NCBI GenBank assembly: GCA_946405485.1
Contig: CAMJHJ010000015.1
Location: 1 to 19,795 of the forward strand
Length of the DNA stretch: 19,795 bases
Source: an uncultured Bacteroidales bacterium
GTDB lineage: Bacteria; Bacteroidota; Bacteroidia; Bacteroidales; UBA932
Reading direction: 5' to 3'
Shown here: piece after piece, positions 1 through 10,800 of the stretch
Numbering within the stretch: the first letter of the stretch is position 1
How the letters are laid out: each line of letters begins with the position of its first letter
Made by a program: the position numbers and the translations under genes
The notes under the pieces: model-generated
What the model was told of the DNA's origin: nothing
Databases searched by the model: none
What the model saw: only the letters and a program-made list of their open reading frames with translations

Positions 1-18
1 ACCTTCGTCCCGCCTTCC

Positions 19-2190
19 TTACCGCGTCGGCTGTAACAGATTGTCGAACTCGAGTCCGCTGACGCCCTGCGTGTGTTTGATTTCCTTGGAATAGCCCATC
101 CAAGTGAAGGTCCGGCCGTCCAGCCAGCGGCTGCGCTGGCAATTTTTCCGGATTACCGTGCCCACTCCCTGGACTTGTTCCTCATTGATGAACAGCGGCT
201 TTTCGATCACGAGCATGTCAGATTCCGCCTGTGTCTCTTTCCCGACTTTATCCTTTCGCGTCAATTGTATGCCGGCGCCCTCGCTCGACATTTCCCGTTG
301 ATTCAACTGGGTGACCAGACTGCTCAGAGGCTTTTCAACCATCACCTGCTTCCGGGACAGGGAGGTTTCCACCTTCAGGATAGAACTCAGCGGGCGCACG
401 GGGCGATACTCGCCATCAAAGAAATAAGGCATCTTGCCACGGCGGAGGATGGTTTCACGTCCTCCCTGGAAGCCCTCGTATTTGGCCCGCTCCGCCTTGC
501 TGTTCAGATGCTGGGGCACGAAAGGAATCCAGTTTAGGGGGACACTGGTCATCAGGGAGTACTTGTAGTCGGACTTATAACCGGATTCCACTTCCGTCAC
601 GGTCTTGTCGTCCACCTGGACATTCGTCACCGACATCGCCGACACCTTCTCCCTTGTCTCAGCCACTATCTTGTCATACTCATCCTCCATATACTGCCCC
701 ACGTCGGCTGCGAGCTGCTTGGCATCCAGCGAAGAACCGCAGCCGTCCTCGATCCGGGTCTCGACCCCCCAGACCATATTGGCCATCTCGTCCCGGAGAA
801 GGCTGACCTCCTCCAGCGGTTCTCCTTCCAGCGTCCGGACCAGCGCAGGAGGGAACATCAGACCATTGGCATAATGCTTCTGCCCCGTTTTCTTCAAACC
901 GTCGAAAGCCCGTACATCGACCGGCGTATTGGTAAACATCTGCCACCGCTGTCCGAAAGTCTCGGGGCCGACGTCATCCATACCGGCACGCGTAGTGATC
1001 ACGTTCCGGCATCCAAACGTGTCATAAATCTCGATGCTCTCCACTTCCACATACTTGCCGATCTCCGTCTTCAACGGGCATAGCATCCAGTCGTTGCCGT
1101 ACATCGTGGCGAACTGCATGAAGGCGACATTGCCCTTGGCCTGCATTTCCCGGGAGTTGCCCATAAAGACATCCCGATTCTCGAATTGCCAGAGCCGCTT
1201 GTTCGGCGCACCGGGATAAGAAGCCAGGACGGGGAGGGAATCGATCGTCTCCCTGTCCACATTGTTCCGCTTATAATACGCGCGTTGCAAGGAGTCGGCA
1301 CTGTCCTTCATCGAATCCACATCAAAGCTGTACCAGGATACGCGGCCACCGACATAGTCCTGCGACTTATACTTCGCCACCGCGTTGTCGGCTTCGAAGT
1401 CATAGCCCAGTTCGGGCTGGTTCCAAGCGGAAGCAGCTCCCTGGGACTTGGGCAGATACCGGTTGGCGAACCACTTCAGGTAGGATACCCTGGCTTTTTC
1501 GAGCACCTCCAGTTTACTGTTGCCTGAACCGGTTCCCGCTCTTGAGGGAAGAGACTTGGAAAGGGCCTGATAAAGGGCGTACCCATCGAACGCCTTGGCG
1601 GAAAAAGCCCGCGCGAACCGCTGCAACCGGATGTTCCGACTGTCGGAGAAGGAACGGATCTCATCATGCTCCAAGCTGCCCCTGCCCGTATCCGCCAAGT
1701 TCTGGAGCGGATAGCTCTTTTTCAACAGCTCGACGGTCTCATCGTATTCTTTGTGGGGCAGTCCGGAAATCAGCTTGCAGTAATAGGCCGCAGACTCGAC
1801 CCGGACCAACGGGGTGATGGTCCTGTTGATCTGCTCCACAACCGGCTCGATCGGTGTTGTATTGGACAATCCCGACACGGCTCCGGCAGCGGTATTGCCG
1901 ATCTGATAACCGGAGATGGGAGTGGTCGCCACGTGACAGCGGACACTCATCGCCGTGCCGGCATCATTGCCCCGGAACTCGCCCAGCTGCCATTGGCGCG
2001 ACAGCATCCAAAGCGGATCATGGACCCGGAATCGCAGGGCCTCCGTGAGGTCCATCTTCCGGGAACGCGTTTCCAGATGTCCGGAAAGCTTGGTATTGGA
2101 AGAGCCTATATTGGCGGCAAAGTCTAACTTTTCGCAATGCGTCAGATAATTGCTGAAGAAACTTTCAGGATTCGTTTTTGCATTATGCAT
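19..2190 (-). CDS. Protein D: uncharacterised 723-aa protein, RQWQLGEF/YGNDW family
   Basis: Function unknown. Visible signatures are, near residues 47-80, a block ending in DPLWMLSRQWQLGEFRGNDAG; near 333-343 the aromatic WQFENRDVFMG; near 359-394 MYGNDWMLCPL followed by VEVESIEIYDTFGCRN; and a C-terminal segment (686-723) with RTFTWMGYS and GVSGLEFDNLL. From memory, the same order of motifs (ARQWQ-GEF-GEDAG, YGNDW, D-FG-R, SGL-FD) occurs in large hypothetical proteins of Actinobacteria and myxobacteria; I know no assigned function. There is no signal peptide or membrane helix, so the protein is probably cytoplasmic or exported by a non-Sec route. It is the last complete gene of the operon, 20 bases after protein C, and has the only clear Shine-Dalgarno of the set. 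Its first ten residues (MHNAKTNPES) resemble those of the divergent FN3/LamG protein. The reading frame is certain; the role is not. Confidence 0.9.
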   Translation of the reverse strand: MHNAKTNPESFFSNYLTHCEKLDFAANIGSSNTKLSGHLETRSRKMDLTEALRFRVHDPLWMLSRQWQLGEFRGNDAGTAMSVRCHVATTPISGYQIGNTAAGAVSGLSNTTPIEPVVEQINRTITPLVRVESAAYYCKLISGLPHKEYDETVELLKKSYPLQNLADTGRGSLEHDEIRSFSDSRNIRLQRFARAFSAKAFDGYALYQALSKSLPSRAGTGSGNSKLEVLEKARVSYLKWFANRYLPKSQGAASAWNQPELGYDFEADNAVAKYKSQDYVGGRVSWYSFDVDSMKDSADSLQRAYYKRNNVDRETIDSLPVLASYPGAPNKRLWQFENRDVFMGNSREMQAKGNVAFMQFATMYGNDWMLCPLKTEIGKYVEVESIEIYDTFGCRNVITTRAGMDDVGPETFGQRWQMFTNTPVDVRAFDGLKKTGQKHYANGLMFPPALVRTLEGEPLEEVSLLRDEMANMVWGVETRIEDGCGSSLDAKQLAADVGQYMEDEYDKIVAETREKVSAMSVTNVQVDDKTVTEVESGYKSDYKYSLMTSVPLNWIPFVPQHLNSKAERAKYEGFQGGRETILRRGKMPYFFDGEYRPVRPLSSILKVETSLSRKQVMVEKPLSSLVTQLNQREMSSEGAGIQLTRKDKVGKETQAESDMLVIEKPLFINEEQVQGVGTVIRKNCQRSRWLDGRTFTWMGYSKEIKHTQGVSGLEFDNLLQPTR

Positions 2191-2199
2191 AGTACGCTT

Positions 2200-2204
2200 C
2201 TCCT
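2200..2204 (-). promoter_or_regulatory. Shine-Dalgarno sequence for protein D
   Basis: On the minus strand the 20-base gap reads AACAATAGGAGAAGCGTACT before the ATG. AGGAG lies 9 bases from the start codon. The other operon genes have no comparable site, so this one supports the chosen start and may give protein D its own translation rate. Confidence 0.6.
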
Positions 2205-2210
2205 ATTGTT

Positions 2211-5200
2211 TTATTTTAGGTATCTCGGGTTGATGCGAAGGATCGGGAACAAGGAGGAGGTCCATTCGTCGGCATACAGATGTTCGGGCTCGACCGCACG
2301 GCTCTTGATCTGATGCATGGCGGACCGGATGGTCCGGATCATCCGGTGCTGTGACCAGTTATGGTTTCCGCCCAGCGTGGAGACACCCACCAGGATGGCC
2401 TGCGGCGGCTCCGCATCCGGCTGGTCATAGCCGAAGGCCACGGCCGCCGTCTGGCGCCGGTAAGGAATCTTCTCCACCCAGAAATCGATCATCAGGCCGG
2501 CCACATCCAGGTACTTCTGGCTCGTCTCGTGCTTCCGCATGAATTCGGACGGATTCAGGACCGTGTACACATTGGCGTCGTGTACGTCTTCCTCCTTCTC
2601 GACCTGGGCACCCAGCCAGGAACGAGGCTCGGTTTCCGCGGTGTCGATCTGCATCGCCCTCGGCTCCGCCGCCGCTTCGGTCCCGTTCCACTGGGCATAC
2701 AGGCGGATCTGATGCAGGGCGTTCAGCTGCGTCCGGACATCGGACAGGTCGGTCAACGTCTCTTCCAGGACCCGCATGGAGTCTTTGCCGAACCAATCAG
2801 GAGCCATCTGCTTCTCCAGCAGCTCGGTATCAATGGACTGATTGTAGTCCACCCGGAACGGCTGAATCATCCGGAACGAGCTCAGGAGCAACTTCTTGAT
2901 CGCTTCCTTGCTGGACGGATCATTCTCGTCGTACCGGACGGCGTCCGCCTTGGCGATCCGGTCACGGAGGACATCCGAGATGTGCCCCACCTGCAGGACG
3001 AGCTCCTGCTGGCGTTTCAGCAGTTCCGCAAATTCCGCCGGGCTGGCGAAACGGTCCACTTTTTCGAGCAGCAACTGCGGATCCACCCCGTTGATGGCCT
3101 CCAGCACACCGCAACGGAAACTCTGGAACAGCAGCCGGAAAAGCTGCATGACCATGTCATTCGGCAAAGGCAGATACGGATTCTCCTCGAAATACCGGGT
3201 CGCCGAACCGCCTTGTTCGACCACATTGCCGTCCTTGTCCAGGACCTTCGGCGCGGCCAGGTCCTTCATGTCCTGAGCCATCTGGGCCACAGAGGCCCTT
3301 GCCCGGTCATACCGTGCATCCATCTGCCCGGTACGGTCCAGCGAGTCGTCCGGATACTCCGTCGAGGCAATCAGGTCATTCTGACGGAGTTCCCGGGCCT
3401 TGGAGAGCATCTCCCGCATCGAATCGACGGCCCATTCCGCTTCTTCCAAAGAAATAACGTGGGCAAGGAACTCCTTTTCCAGCTCCGATTGCGGCCGCTG
3501 TTTCCCGGGAACAACGGGGAGCGGGTTGAATCTCGAAGGGCTGTCTTTCTGATGGAACCATTCGGCCACATCCAGGAACTTCTGGAATCTCTCCCAGTCT
3601 CCGCTCAGGTACACGAGCTCGCTCGGGGTGACCCCGATCTCGGCCAGGGAGACATACGAGACCTTTTTCCCATTGACTTTCGGGAAGGCCAGCCGGTCGA
3701 AGCCCAGGACCTGGCCCATCCACTGATCCAGGGAAGGTTCGGCTTGCTGCATGATGGAATCCTGGGAGGTCCCCTCCGCCCGGGTATTCAGGGCGACGAA
3801 GACGCGCTGTTCGATGTGCGCGCTGGTCAGCGGAATCTCCGTCACTTCCGGATCCGGGATGTTCCGGCCCGTCTGGAGGCTGTTCATCAGGGCGTCCACC
3901 GCATCGCGGTTCCCCTGCGTGAGCTTGTACACGCTTTCGGAAGTGATGACATCGGCCAGGGCGTCATAGGCATCCTCCATCTCCTGGATAAGGGAAATGA
4001 GTTTTTTGATCTTTTGGTCGCTTTTGCTGACCACGTCTTCGCTTGCGCTGGCGATCATCTGACGGACTTCAATCATATTCTTCGCCTGGAAGAGACCCGT
4101 CAGCCACGGGGTGAGGAGGTCCGTTTCGGAGAACAGATCGACAATCTGCCTCTTCTGGGAATCCGTATACTTTTGGGCCGCCCGCGCCCGAAGGTCGTCG
4201 ATCAGGGCGGAGCCGTTCAGCACGTCGATCGTCACGTCACGGAAACCCTTGTCGGCATTCGCATTGTTTTCAGCTTTCAGCGCCGCCGAGGTGGTCGGGG
4301 AACTGCTGAGCGGATAGGCTTGCCGGAGGTAATAGATGAAATAATCCATTTCCAGACCGGACTTCTTGTGCTCTTCGTGGAGAGCCCGCTCCAGGTCGCT
4401 ACCGAGCACAGCGCCTACGGAGAGTCCGTTCCGGACGCCGTCGATGATCCGAAGGGCCTGACGCACCCGCGAGGAAGAGAGGTTCACATTCAGGCTGTAA
4501 TCCTGCGTCGAGCCCTCCGCCGAGCGGTTGAAACTGCTTCGGAGGACGGCGGCGGTCACCGCCTGGTTGACAGAAGGAGCGACGATGAATTCATCGGAAG
4601 CCGTCTCATACTTGTCTTCTTTCAGGTTGAAGACCCATCCATACGCCCCGATGGAAACCTTGTGGTTCTTCTTCACATGCATCCTGTCATAAAGCCGCTT
4701 GTGAAGCAGGCCGGTCAGCCAGGCGTCGAGCCGGTAGTTGAACAGGTCGAATGTCCCCGTGATATATCGGTTCAATTCCTCATCATCCTTGAAAAGATAT
4801 CTGTCATCTTCCGGGATAGAATTCCAGATGACGCGCCGGATGAATCCCCAGTCCAGCTTTTCGATGGGATGCGTCGTATCGGTATCCTTGACGGAAAGCT
4901 TATCGTGGTCCGGGAAGTACGCTGCAACCATCGAATCTTCGGAGAAGGTGGGATAGAGTTGTGCGACGATCGTCCTGATTGAGTGGAGCAAATAATCCTT
5001 CTGTTTCTGGATGCCCTTATTCTTATCATCCCGCGCCTTCTTCTTCCTGGCCTCCCGCTCCTCTTTTGACATCTTGTCTGTCGCCACCGGCGCCTCGCTT
5101 CCTTTGTCGAGATAATCGAAGAAAGCAGGATCCAGCAGTTCCGGGTCTTCCACCCATTTCCGCTCATAGAACGATGTGGAGTAAGGAGTACCGCCTACGG

Positions 5201-7889
5201 CCTGGAGATAACGCTCTTCCGTTGTCATCCTCGATCCCTTGGACTGGTACATATTCTGCTCGGAAATCACCACGTTTTCAGCGAGGTCGTTCCACTTGTC
5301 GGCCAGGAACAGCATGAGATTGCGTACCAGATACAACGGGTCCCCCTTCCTGAATTTCAGATTCTTGAAATCACAGACAGGGACGATACCATAGGGCTGG
5401 TCGCCAATCCGGAACGACGGGAAGACGCCCGACGGAGAGACATCGTAGACGAAATAGTTTTTCAAATTGTCCAGCAGAAGCCTGAGGATCGGCTGGTCTT
5501 CGAGATTCGTCTGACTGCCTTCAACCAGATTAAGGAATGCATCATTCACCAACCGCTGCTTCAACACTTCCGAATTCTCGCGGTTCGCTGTATTCAGGAA
5601 CGGGTTATCCTTGCAGTTCGGCTTGAGCTGCGCAATGCCGAACAGATAGGAGAGCAAGTCGGCATCGGAGCCCATCCGGGTGCGCCGCACATGCTTCTCG
5701 AGCGGAACGATGCTCTTCTTGTAGAACTCCTTGATCTGCGCCTCTTCGCCGGTATTGAAAGTGCTGTTGTCCTCCTGGTCATCCAGGATGTTGGTCGGTG
5801 TGCCGATCTTGAGCAGCTCCAGCCCCTCGTCCCCATACAGATGCGCATTGAAGACATCCTGCAGCAGTTTCGCACTGATTCGGCTGTCGTTCTGGTTGTT
5901 TGCATCAAATTCCTTCACGCCCGTAACGTAGATGGACGAGAAAAGGAACCGGCGCGTTTTCAGGTTGTGGTGCGTGATATGATTCTCCTTATCCTTCGCC
6001 AGCTGTTTCCTTGTATAGTGGTCCCATTTATAGGGATCCAGGGGGATCGTGATGGCCAAGCCCATCCGCTCAGCCTCGGAGTAATCCGTCATCCAACGAA
6101 GATTCCCGCCGAGCTTGAGACCCGTCTTGGTCGCTTCCACATCCGGAGCATTGTTCATATCCAAACCCACCTGGAGGCTCTTGGGAATGAGCCGGCCATA
6201 CTGGACGATCGTGTAAGGCTTCTGATTCCCATTATCCAGCGTCGCCTGGACGATGAAACGGTCCGGCATCAACTCGGTGATGGGCACCGGGAACGTATCC
6301 GCCTTCGCCGAAACGGGGTCCAGGTCCGGGAAGAAACGATCCAGCCAGGCATACCCATTCTCCATGATCGTTTTCGTCATATCCCCCGGAACTTTGAATT
6401 CTTTCAATGCATCCAGTTTGTTCGGGAACTGCTTACGGGCGATGAATGCGGCCCGTGGCGGAGCATAATACGCGCAAAGGGACTTCCAGGCCGCTTCCCT
6501 TTCCAGTTCGCTCTTCGCATGGAAATACTGGACCCAGAACAGGCGGGCGTGCAGGATTTCATCGGCGGAAAGCCCCCTGGCCATCTGCGTCACGGCCACC
6601 GTATCCGGATAGACGCGGATAAGCAGGCATTTGGAATTCTTGGTGTACCGGAGTTTCCGGTTGCGGATAAAGCGGTTGTTCTTGTTCAGGCGGGTCGGGG
6701 AAATCCGGTGGTACTGGTCGAAATACCACCAGTGTCTCTTTTCGCCGGCGTCCTCCTTTCCAAAGTAGAGGGCCTCGAAATCATTGTAGGTATCCAGTAC
6801 CTGCAGGAGCCATTTCCGCTCCTCATGATAGCTGAAGATGGTGCTGGCAGCGAGCTCCCGCCAGATCTTGACCCGGCTCGGCGTAGCGATGTCCCGCTTC
6901 GAGGTGGCCATCCGGAGGCTCCAGAGAATCATCTTCTCCGCAAAGAGCGTATAGTGATGATACCTTCCCACCTTGGACTGCATCTTGTCGTGGAGGGACT
7001 GCTTCCGTCCATTGTCATACTTGACCCCTGAACCCAGATAGCGGTTCCGGTATGTCACATACTTGCCGAAATCACCGGCCAGACCTTGGAGTTTCCCTTT
7101 GTCCGAACCGTTGATGATCGCCTCGATGTACGCTTTGCGCTCTTCTGGCACATGGGCGACGGACAGATAGTTGTCCAACTGCCAGGAAATGCCGATTTCG
7201 AAAAACTTCATCACCCGGACGTACTTGGCCAACTGCCGCTTCGTGATATGCGAGAAGCGGTTCACGATGGATTTCTTGGGATCCTCCGGCAACAGCTGCT
7301 CCAGGACCGGGAGGCATGACTTCATATAATTCCGGGCTCTCTTATACTTGGCCGACTGTGAAAAATGGGAATCCGTCATTCTCCGCAGTTTACCATTATA
7401 CTCCTGCCCGGCCGCCATCCGGCGGATGGTCCGGTCCACGCGGTCCAGTTTCCGGAGGAACTCGGTCGCATCGTTATCACAAATGACATCCAAGGTCGCA
7501 AGCCGGGGAATGTGCACTTGGATCCGCTCCCAAACTTTGGCCAGGTCGCCCGAAGGTTTCGTCGCCTCGACAATGGCGGCCGAAAGATCCTTCAAGCGGG
7601 TCCTGTCTTCCCGGTACACGGTATCAAGCCCCTCCACGCGCTCCATCAGTTTCTTCGCGCGGGACAGGAGCACCGCATCGGAATTGTTATGCCGAAGCGC
7701 CTCCACATAATGCCAGAGGGCCTTGAAGGCATAGAGCACCTTATCAGGCTCCGACACGTCCTCCACGGGATGGTTCTCCACGAAGCGTGTCTCCAGGCGG
7801 ACAGGGAAAAAGATGAACGAGGTATCTACGTCCTTATGGCTGACGGTAAGGGCGGTGTGTTTCTTCAAATAAACCTGATTGTTGTACAT
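2211..7889 (-). CDS. Protein C: uncharacterised giant protein (1892 aa), PVRLETRF/GTPTN/DQPYG family
   Basis: Function unknown. Signatures in order: FFPVRLETRF near residues 27-36; LLIRVYPDTVAV followed by an aromatic, Ala-rich stretch near 416-485; GTPTN near 695; FRIGDQPYGIVP near 825-835; a highly charged Lys/Glu/Arg helix near 925-960; then APSVNQAVTAAVLRSSF and IDGVRNGLSVGAVLG with ERALHE near 1100-1175. The last third is mostly charged and probably helical. From memory these blocks (PVRLETRF, GTPTNNT, G-QPYG-LP, LDGVRQGQPLGALLG) recur together in very large hypothetical proteins of Actinobacteria and other phyla. I see no nucleotide-binding loop, protease triad, signal peptide or membrane segment. 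The start follows the stop of protein B by 8 bases; only a weak ACAGG precedes it. The operon position between B and D suggests a structural partner of both. Confidence 0.92.
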   Translation of the reverse strand: MYNNQVYLKKHTALTVSHKDVDTSFIFFPVRLETRFVENHPVEDVSEPDKVLYAFKALWHYVEALRHNNSDAVLLSRAKKLMERVEGLDTVYREDRTRLKDLSAAIVEATKPSGDLAKVWERIQVHIPRLATLDVICDNDATEFLRKLDRVDRTIRRMAAGQEYNGKLRRMTDSHFSQSAKYKRARNYMKSCLPVLEQLLPEDPKKSIVNRFSHITKRQLAKYVRVMKFFEIGISWQLDNYLSVAHVPEERKAYIEAIINGSDKGKLQGLAGDFGKYVTYRNRYLGSGVKYDNGRKQSLHDKMQSKVGRYHHYTLFAEKMILWSLRMATSKRDIATPSRVKIWRELAASTIFSYHEERKWLLQVLDTYNDFEALYFGKEDAGEKRHWWYFDQYHRISPTRLNKNNRFIRNRKLRYTKNSKCLLIRVYPDTVAVTQMARGLSADEILHARLFWVQYFHAKSELEREAAWKSLCAYYAPPRAAFIARKQFPNKLDALKEFKVPGDMTKTIMENGYAWLDRFFPDLDPVSAKADTFPVPITELMPDRFIVQATLDNGNQKPYTIVQYGRLIPKSLQVGLDMNNAPDVEATKTGLKLGGNLRWMTDYSEAERMGLAITIPLDPYKWDHYTRKQLAKDKENHITHHNLKTRRFLFSSIYVTGVKEFDANNQNDSRISAKLLQDVFNAHLYGDEGLELLKIGTPTNILDDQEDNSTFNTGEEAQIKEFYKKSIVPLEKHVRRTRMGSDADLLSYLFGIAQLKPNCKDNPFLNTANRENSEVLKQRLVNDAFLNLVEGSQTNLEDQPILRLLLDNLKNYFVYDVSPSGVFPSFRIGDQPYGIVPVCDFKNLKFRKGDPLYLVRNLMLFLADKWNDLAENVVISEQNMYQSKGSRMTTEERYLQAVGGTPYSTSFYERKWVEDPELLDPAFFDYLDKGSEAPVATDKMSKEEREARKKKARDDKNKGIQKQKDYLLHSIRTIVAQLYPTFSEDSMVAAYFPDHDKLSVKDTDTTHPIEKLDWGFIRRVIWNSIPEDDRYLFKDDEELNRYITGTFDLFNYRLDAWLTGLLHKRLYDRMHVKKNHKVSIGAYGWVFNLKEDKYETASDEFIVAPSVNQAVTAAVLRSSFNRSAEGSTQDYSLNVNLSSSRVRQALRIIDGVRNGLSVGAVLGSDLERALHEEHKKSGLEMDYFIYYLRQAYPLSSSPTTSAALKAENNANADKGFRDVTIDVLNGSALIDDLRARAAQKYTDSQKRQIVDLFSETDLLTPWLTGLFQAKNMIEVRQMIASASEDVVSKSDQKIKKLISLIQEMEDAYDALADVITSESVYKLTQGNRDAVDALMNSLQTGRNIPDPEVTEIPLTSAHIEQRVFVALNTRAEGTSQDSIMQQAEPSLDQWMGQVLGFDRLAFPKVNGKKVSYVSLAEIGVTPSELVYLSGDWERFQKFLDVAEWFHQKDSPSRFNPLPVVPGKQRPQSELEKEFLAHVISLEEAEWAVDSMREMLSKARELRQNDLIASTEYPDDSLDRTGQMDARYDRARASVAQMAQDMKDLAAPKVLDKDGNVVEQGGSATRYFEENPYLPLPNDMVMQLFRLLFQSFRCGVLEAINGVDPQLLLEKVDRFASPAEFAELLKRQQELVLQVGHISDVLRDRIAKADAVRYDENDPSSKEAIKKLLLSSFRMIQPFRVDYNQSIDTELLEKQMAPDWFGKDSMRVLEETLTDLSDVRTQLNALHQIRLYAQWNGTEAAAEPRAMQIDTAETEPRSWLGAQVEKEEDVHDANVYTVLNPSEFMRKHETSQKYLDVAGLMIDFWVEKIPYRRQTAAVAFGYDQPDAEPPQAILVGVSTLGGNHNWSQHRMIRTIRSAMHQIKSRAVEPEHLYADEWTSSLFPILRINPRYLK

Positions 7890-7897
7890 AGCCTGTC

Positions 7898-10800
7898 TTA
7901 TCTTTTTAAAGGGGGCCGAATATCCGTGTTGAAGTCATGTCTGTTGTCCGGGTTGATAACACTGTCGTCAAAGTCATGTGGGTGAAGGCCTCCTACCCCG
8001 TGTCCCGATACTTCGACATCATCATCCAGATGAAGATTGTTGACCACCAGATACGAAGCGCGGACCTCGCTACCCCAGACGGAGCCGTCGTTCTTATGCT
8101 TGATGGCGAAAAGGCTGCTCAAGTCTCCGGAAGCATCTGCGCCGGAGAGAGGCTTTTGGGAGAAACGCTGCGACTTGTCCGTTTCTGTAAAAGTAAGGTA
8201 AAGTCCTTGCGTGCTATCCAGCTTCGAGATGTCGAAGCCGGCCATATACGTGTCATCGGCCAGCCATCCGGTCATCGTAGGAGCCAGGACAGGGTCGAGG
8301 ATGCCGTTGGAAGGCCGAGACAAGGTGATACCGGTCTGGGGATACTGCATCATCAGTTCGGATTTGATGATAAATACGACCAGCTGGCCCTTTCCGTCCT
8401 CGTGATTGGCACCAAGGCGCTTGTTCCAGTTATGCAGGTACTTCACATCGAAATAGCCCTTCGAGAAATCGCTCGGCAGCTCCACCTGGTCCCAGAACTT
8501 GCGGAAATAGGAGCCCCGCTCGTCCGTGGGATACTCCCGCCAGAGGAGTTCGCGGCCCATTTCCGTATTCATGCCGGCGAGGAACGCTTCCTCGAAGATG
8601 GGGTTGGTCACGAAGCAAGAGATGGAATTCAGCTTGAGCTGGTCCACGGACGGCAGGATGAACCGCTCCGACAGCTCCCGCAGATAGAAGGAGGTCGGAT
8701 CCGGGAAGATCGGATAGGCCATGATCGGGTATTTTCCGTCGAAGTTGCTGATACTCAGATCCAGGGACATTCCCCGCTCGGCGAACGTATTGGCGAGTTC
8801 TACGAGGCGCTTCCGGTTCTCCTCATCCGCATCGATCAGTTTCTCTTCATCGAACGTCGGGTCCAAATCCTCGGAGGTTGCCACCTCATCGGGCTCAGGA
8901 AGAAGCGGCTTGATAATCTTCCGGAATTTATCTGCTTCTTCACAAACTTCCCCTAAGAATTCCTTCATATCATCGGTCTTTTCCCCAATCTTGCCGACAT
9001 CATCGGCCTTCACCTCGGGAAGCTTCGCCACAGAGCTACTCTTCAGTTTGGCGCAATTCGGGCTCCAGAAGATATCATCCACCCAATCCAGACACGACAT
9101 CCATTTTCTGACTTTTGTCATCAGTTTGGCCGTGTCAACCTCGACGATGGTCGGGAAATTAGGATCGGATTTGACACATTCGTCAGACAAATAGAGCCAA
9201 AAACCATGCTCAGAGTAATAATATGTTCTTTTAAGATACTTTTTCTTACTGTGGGTGTAATACTCACCCTTGACATGAATCACACCGTTTTTCCAATCAA
9301 TCCATAAACGGCGGACAGTCCCCGATTTCATCTTGCCTGACTTATAGATCACACTCTCTTTGTTCAGGAATACTTTGATGGTGGGATCTGTACCTGCCAG
9401 TTTTTCAAGGAGGGTACTCCACAACACATAGTAATTGGAATCTTTGATCATATGGTTCCTGACACCCCAAAGAAAGAAATCCTTTCCAGTGACATCCGGA
9501 CTGTAGCTGATGGCCGTATTGTGAAGAAGACTTTCATTTTCATCTTCCAGCATAAAGCGTCCTTCTTGATTCGGGTCCCTTACAACAGGTATGCTCCTGC
9601 CGCTGCGGCTATATTCAACCGCCCCTTCTTCAACATCATCAAACCTTTCCTGCGGGAGAATGAACAGTTTATAGGTAGATTTAGAATACAGGTAAGAAAA
9701 ATAAAAACCGTTCGGGTAATCGCTCTTAAAAGGTTCATAAGCCTCATCCCGCATGAAGAAGGCATATCCCACGAAGGCGCTCCCGTCGTAGACGGTCGTT
9801 TTGACAGGCAAACTCAACTGATGAAGCTGCGATCCCATGCTTTCGCCCCAGTGTTTCTCATATTCGGTCTTTGCCCCCTCTATGCATCCCATCATGTGAT
9901 CTATTCCATTACACCACCACACATGGTTATCTTTGAAACAAGAGATATCCTCATCGTTCAGCCATCCGATCACTTCCATATAATCTTTAATCCCATAGAA
10001 AGGAGACCTGGCCGGCAAACTATCCGAAATGTTGTCTGCCCGGAAACGAAGGACCTTCCCATCGTCGCCAGGCACGACGGAAATAGTCCCCTGCTTTTGC
10101 CCCTGCTCTTGAGTCAGATTGATGGTTGCAGGATGATCGACCGTGAATATCGGCCGCAGGAAATCGAAACGGTCATCGATGCCACCTTCAAAGAAAGGAA
10201 TTTCACCCGTCAAGAATTTGTAACCGGCAGACGCCCGGACAATCTCGGCCCAATGCTGCTCCCAATACTTCCTGTTGGAAATCACATCCAACTCATCCAC
10301 ACTGATACCGGAAGCCTTGACAATCGGCTGGAAGACGGAAGAACGGATGGACAGGTTGCTCACGGCCGGGTCGGCCAGGTCCATGGCCAGGTCCACAGCA
10401 TTCACGTTTGCCGCGCTCTGGGCGTTCGCCACGCGGATGGCGGCATCCGCCTGGAGGCCGGAGGCATAAGGCTTGAACTGGAAATACCGCAGCGAGGTCG
10501 CCTTCTTGCTGGCGGCGCCATTGGCCTTGACGGCCTCGTAATACTCGCGGATCTGCTGGTTCGCGGCATTGATCGTGTCGATCATGCCCCAGGCGCGGTT
10601 CACGAAGGTTTCCTGGTTCCGCTTGACGACACTCACACCCAGACCCGCGGCCGCACGGTTGCGGAACCGGAGATTGAGTTTGCCCAAGAAGAGCTTTTCG
10701 TTGTCCAGGTCCTCCTTCTTCGCCAGGATGTGCCGGGCTCCGTACACGGGAGGAACCACCCAGGGATCCTCGTTCTCCGTCATCCCCTCATTTTCGCTGA

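Noticed and set aside
2361..4982. 873-codon open frame on the plus strand; similar long plus-strand frames at 5691-7031, 9452-10987, 12736-14631 and 15985-18225
   Set aside because: Each is in the codon-aligned antisense frame of the minus-strand gene, where stops would need sense TTA, CTA or TCA codons. Those are rare in GC-rich coding sequence. The products look like Arg/His/Gly-rich noise and the sense proteins have coherent motifs.
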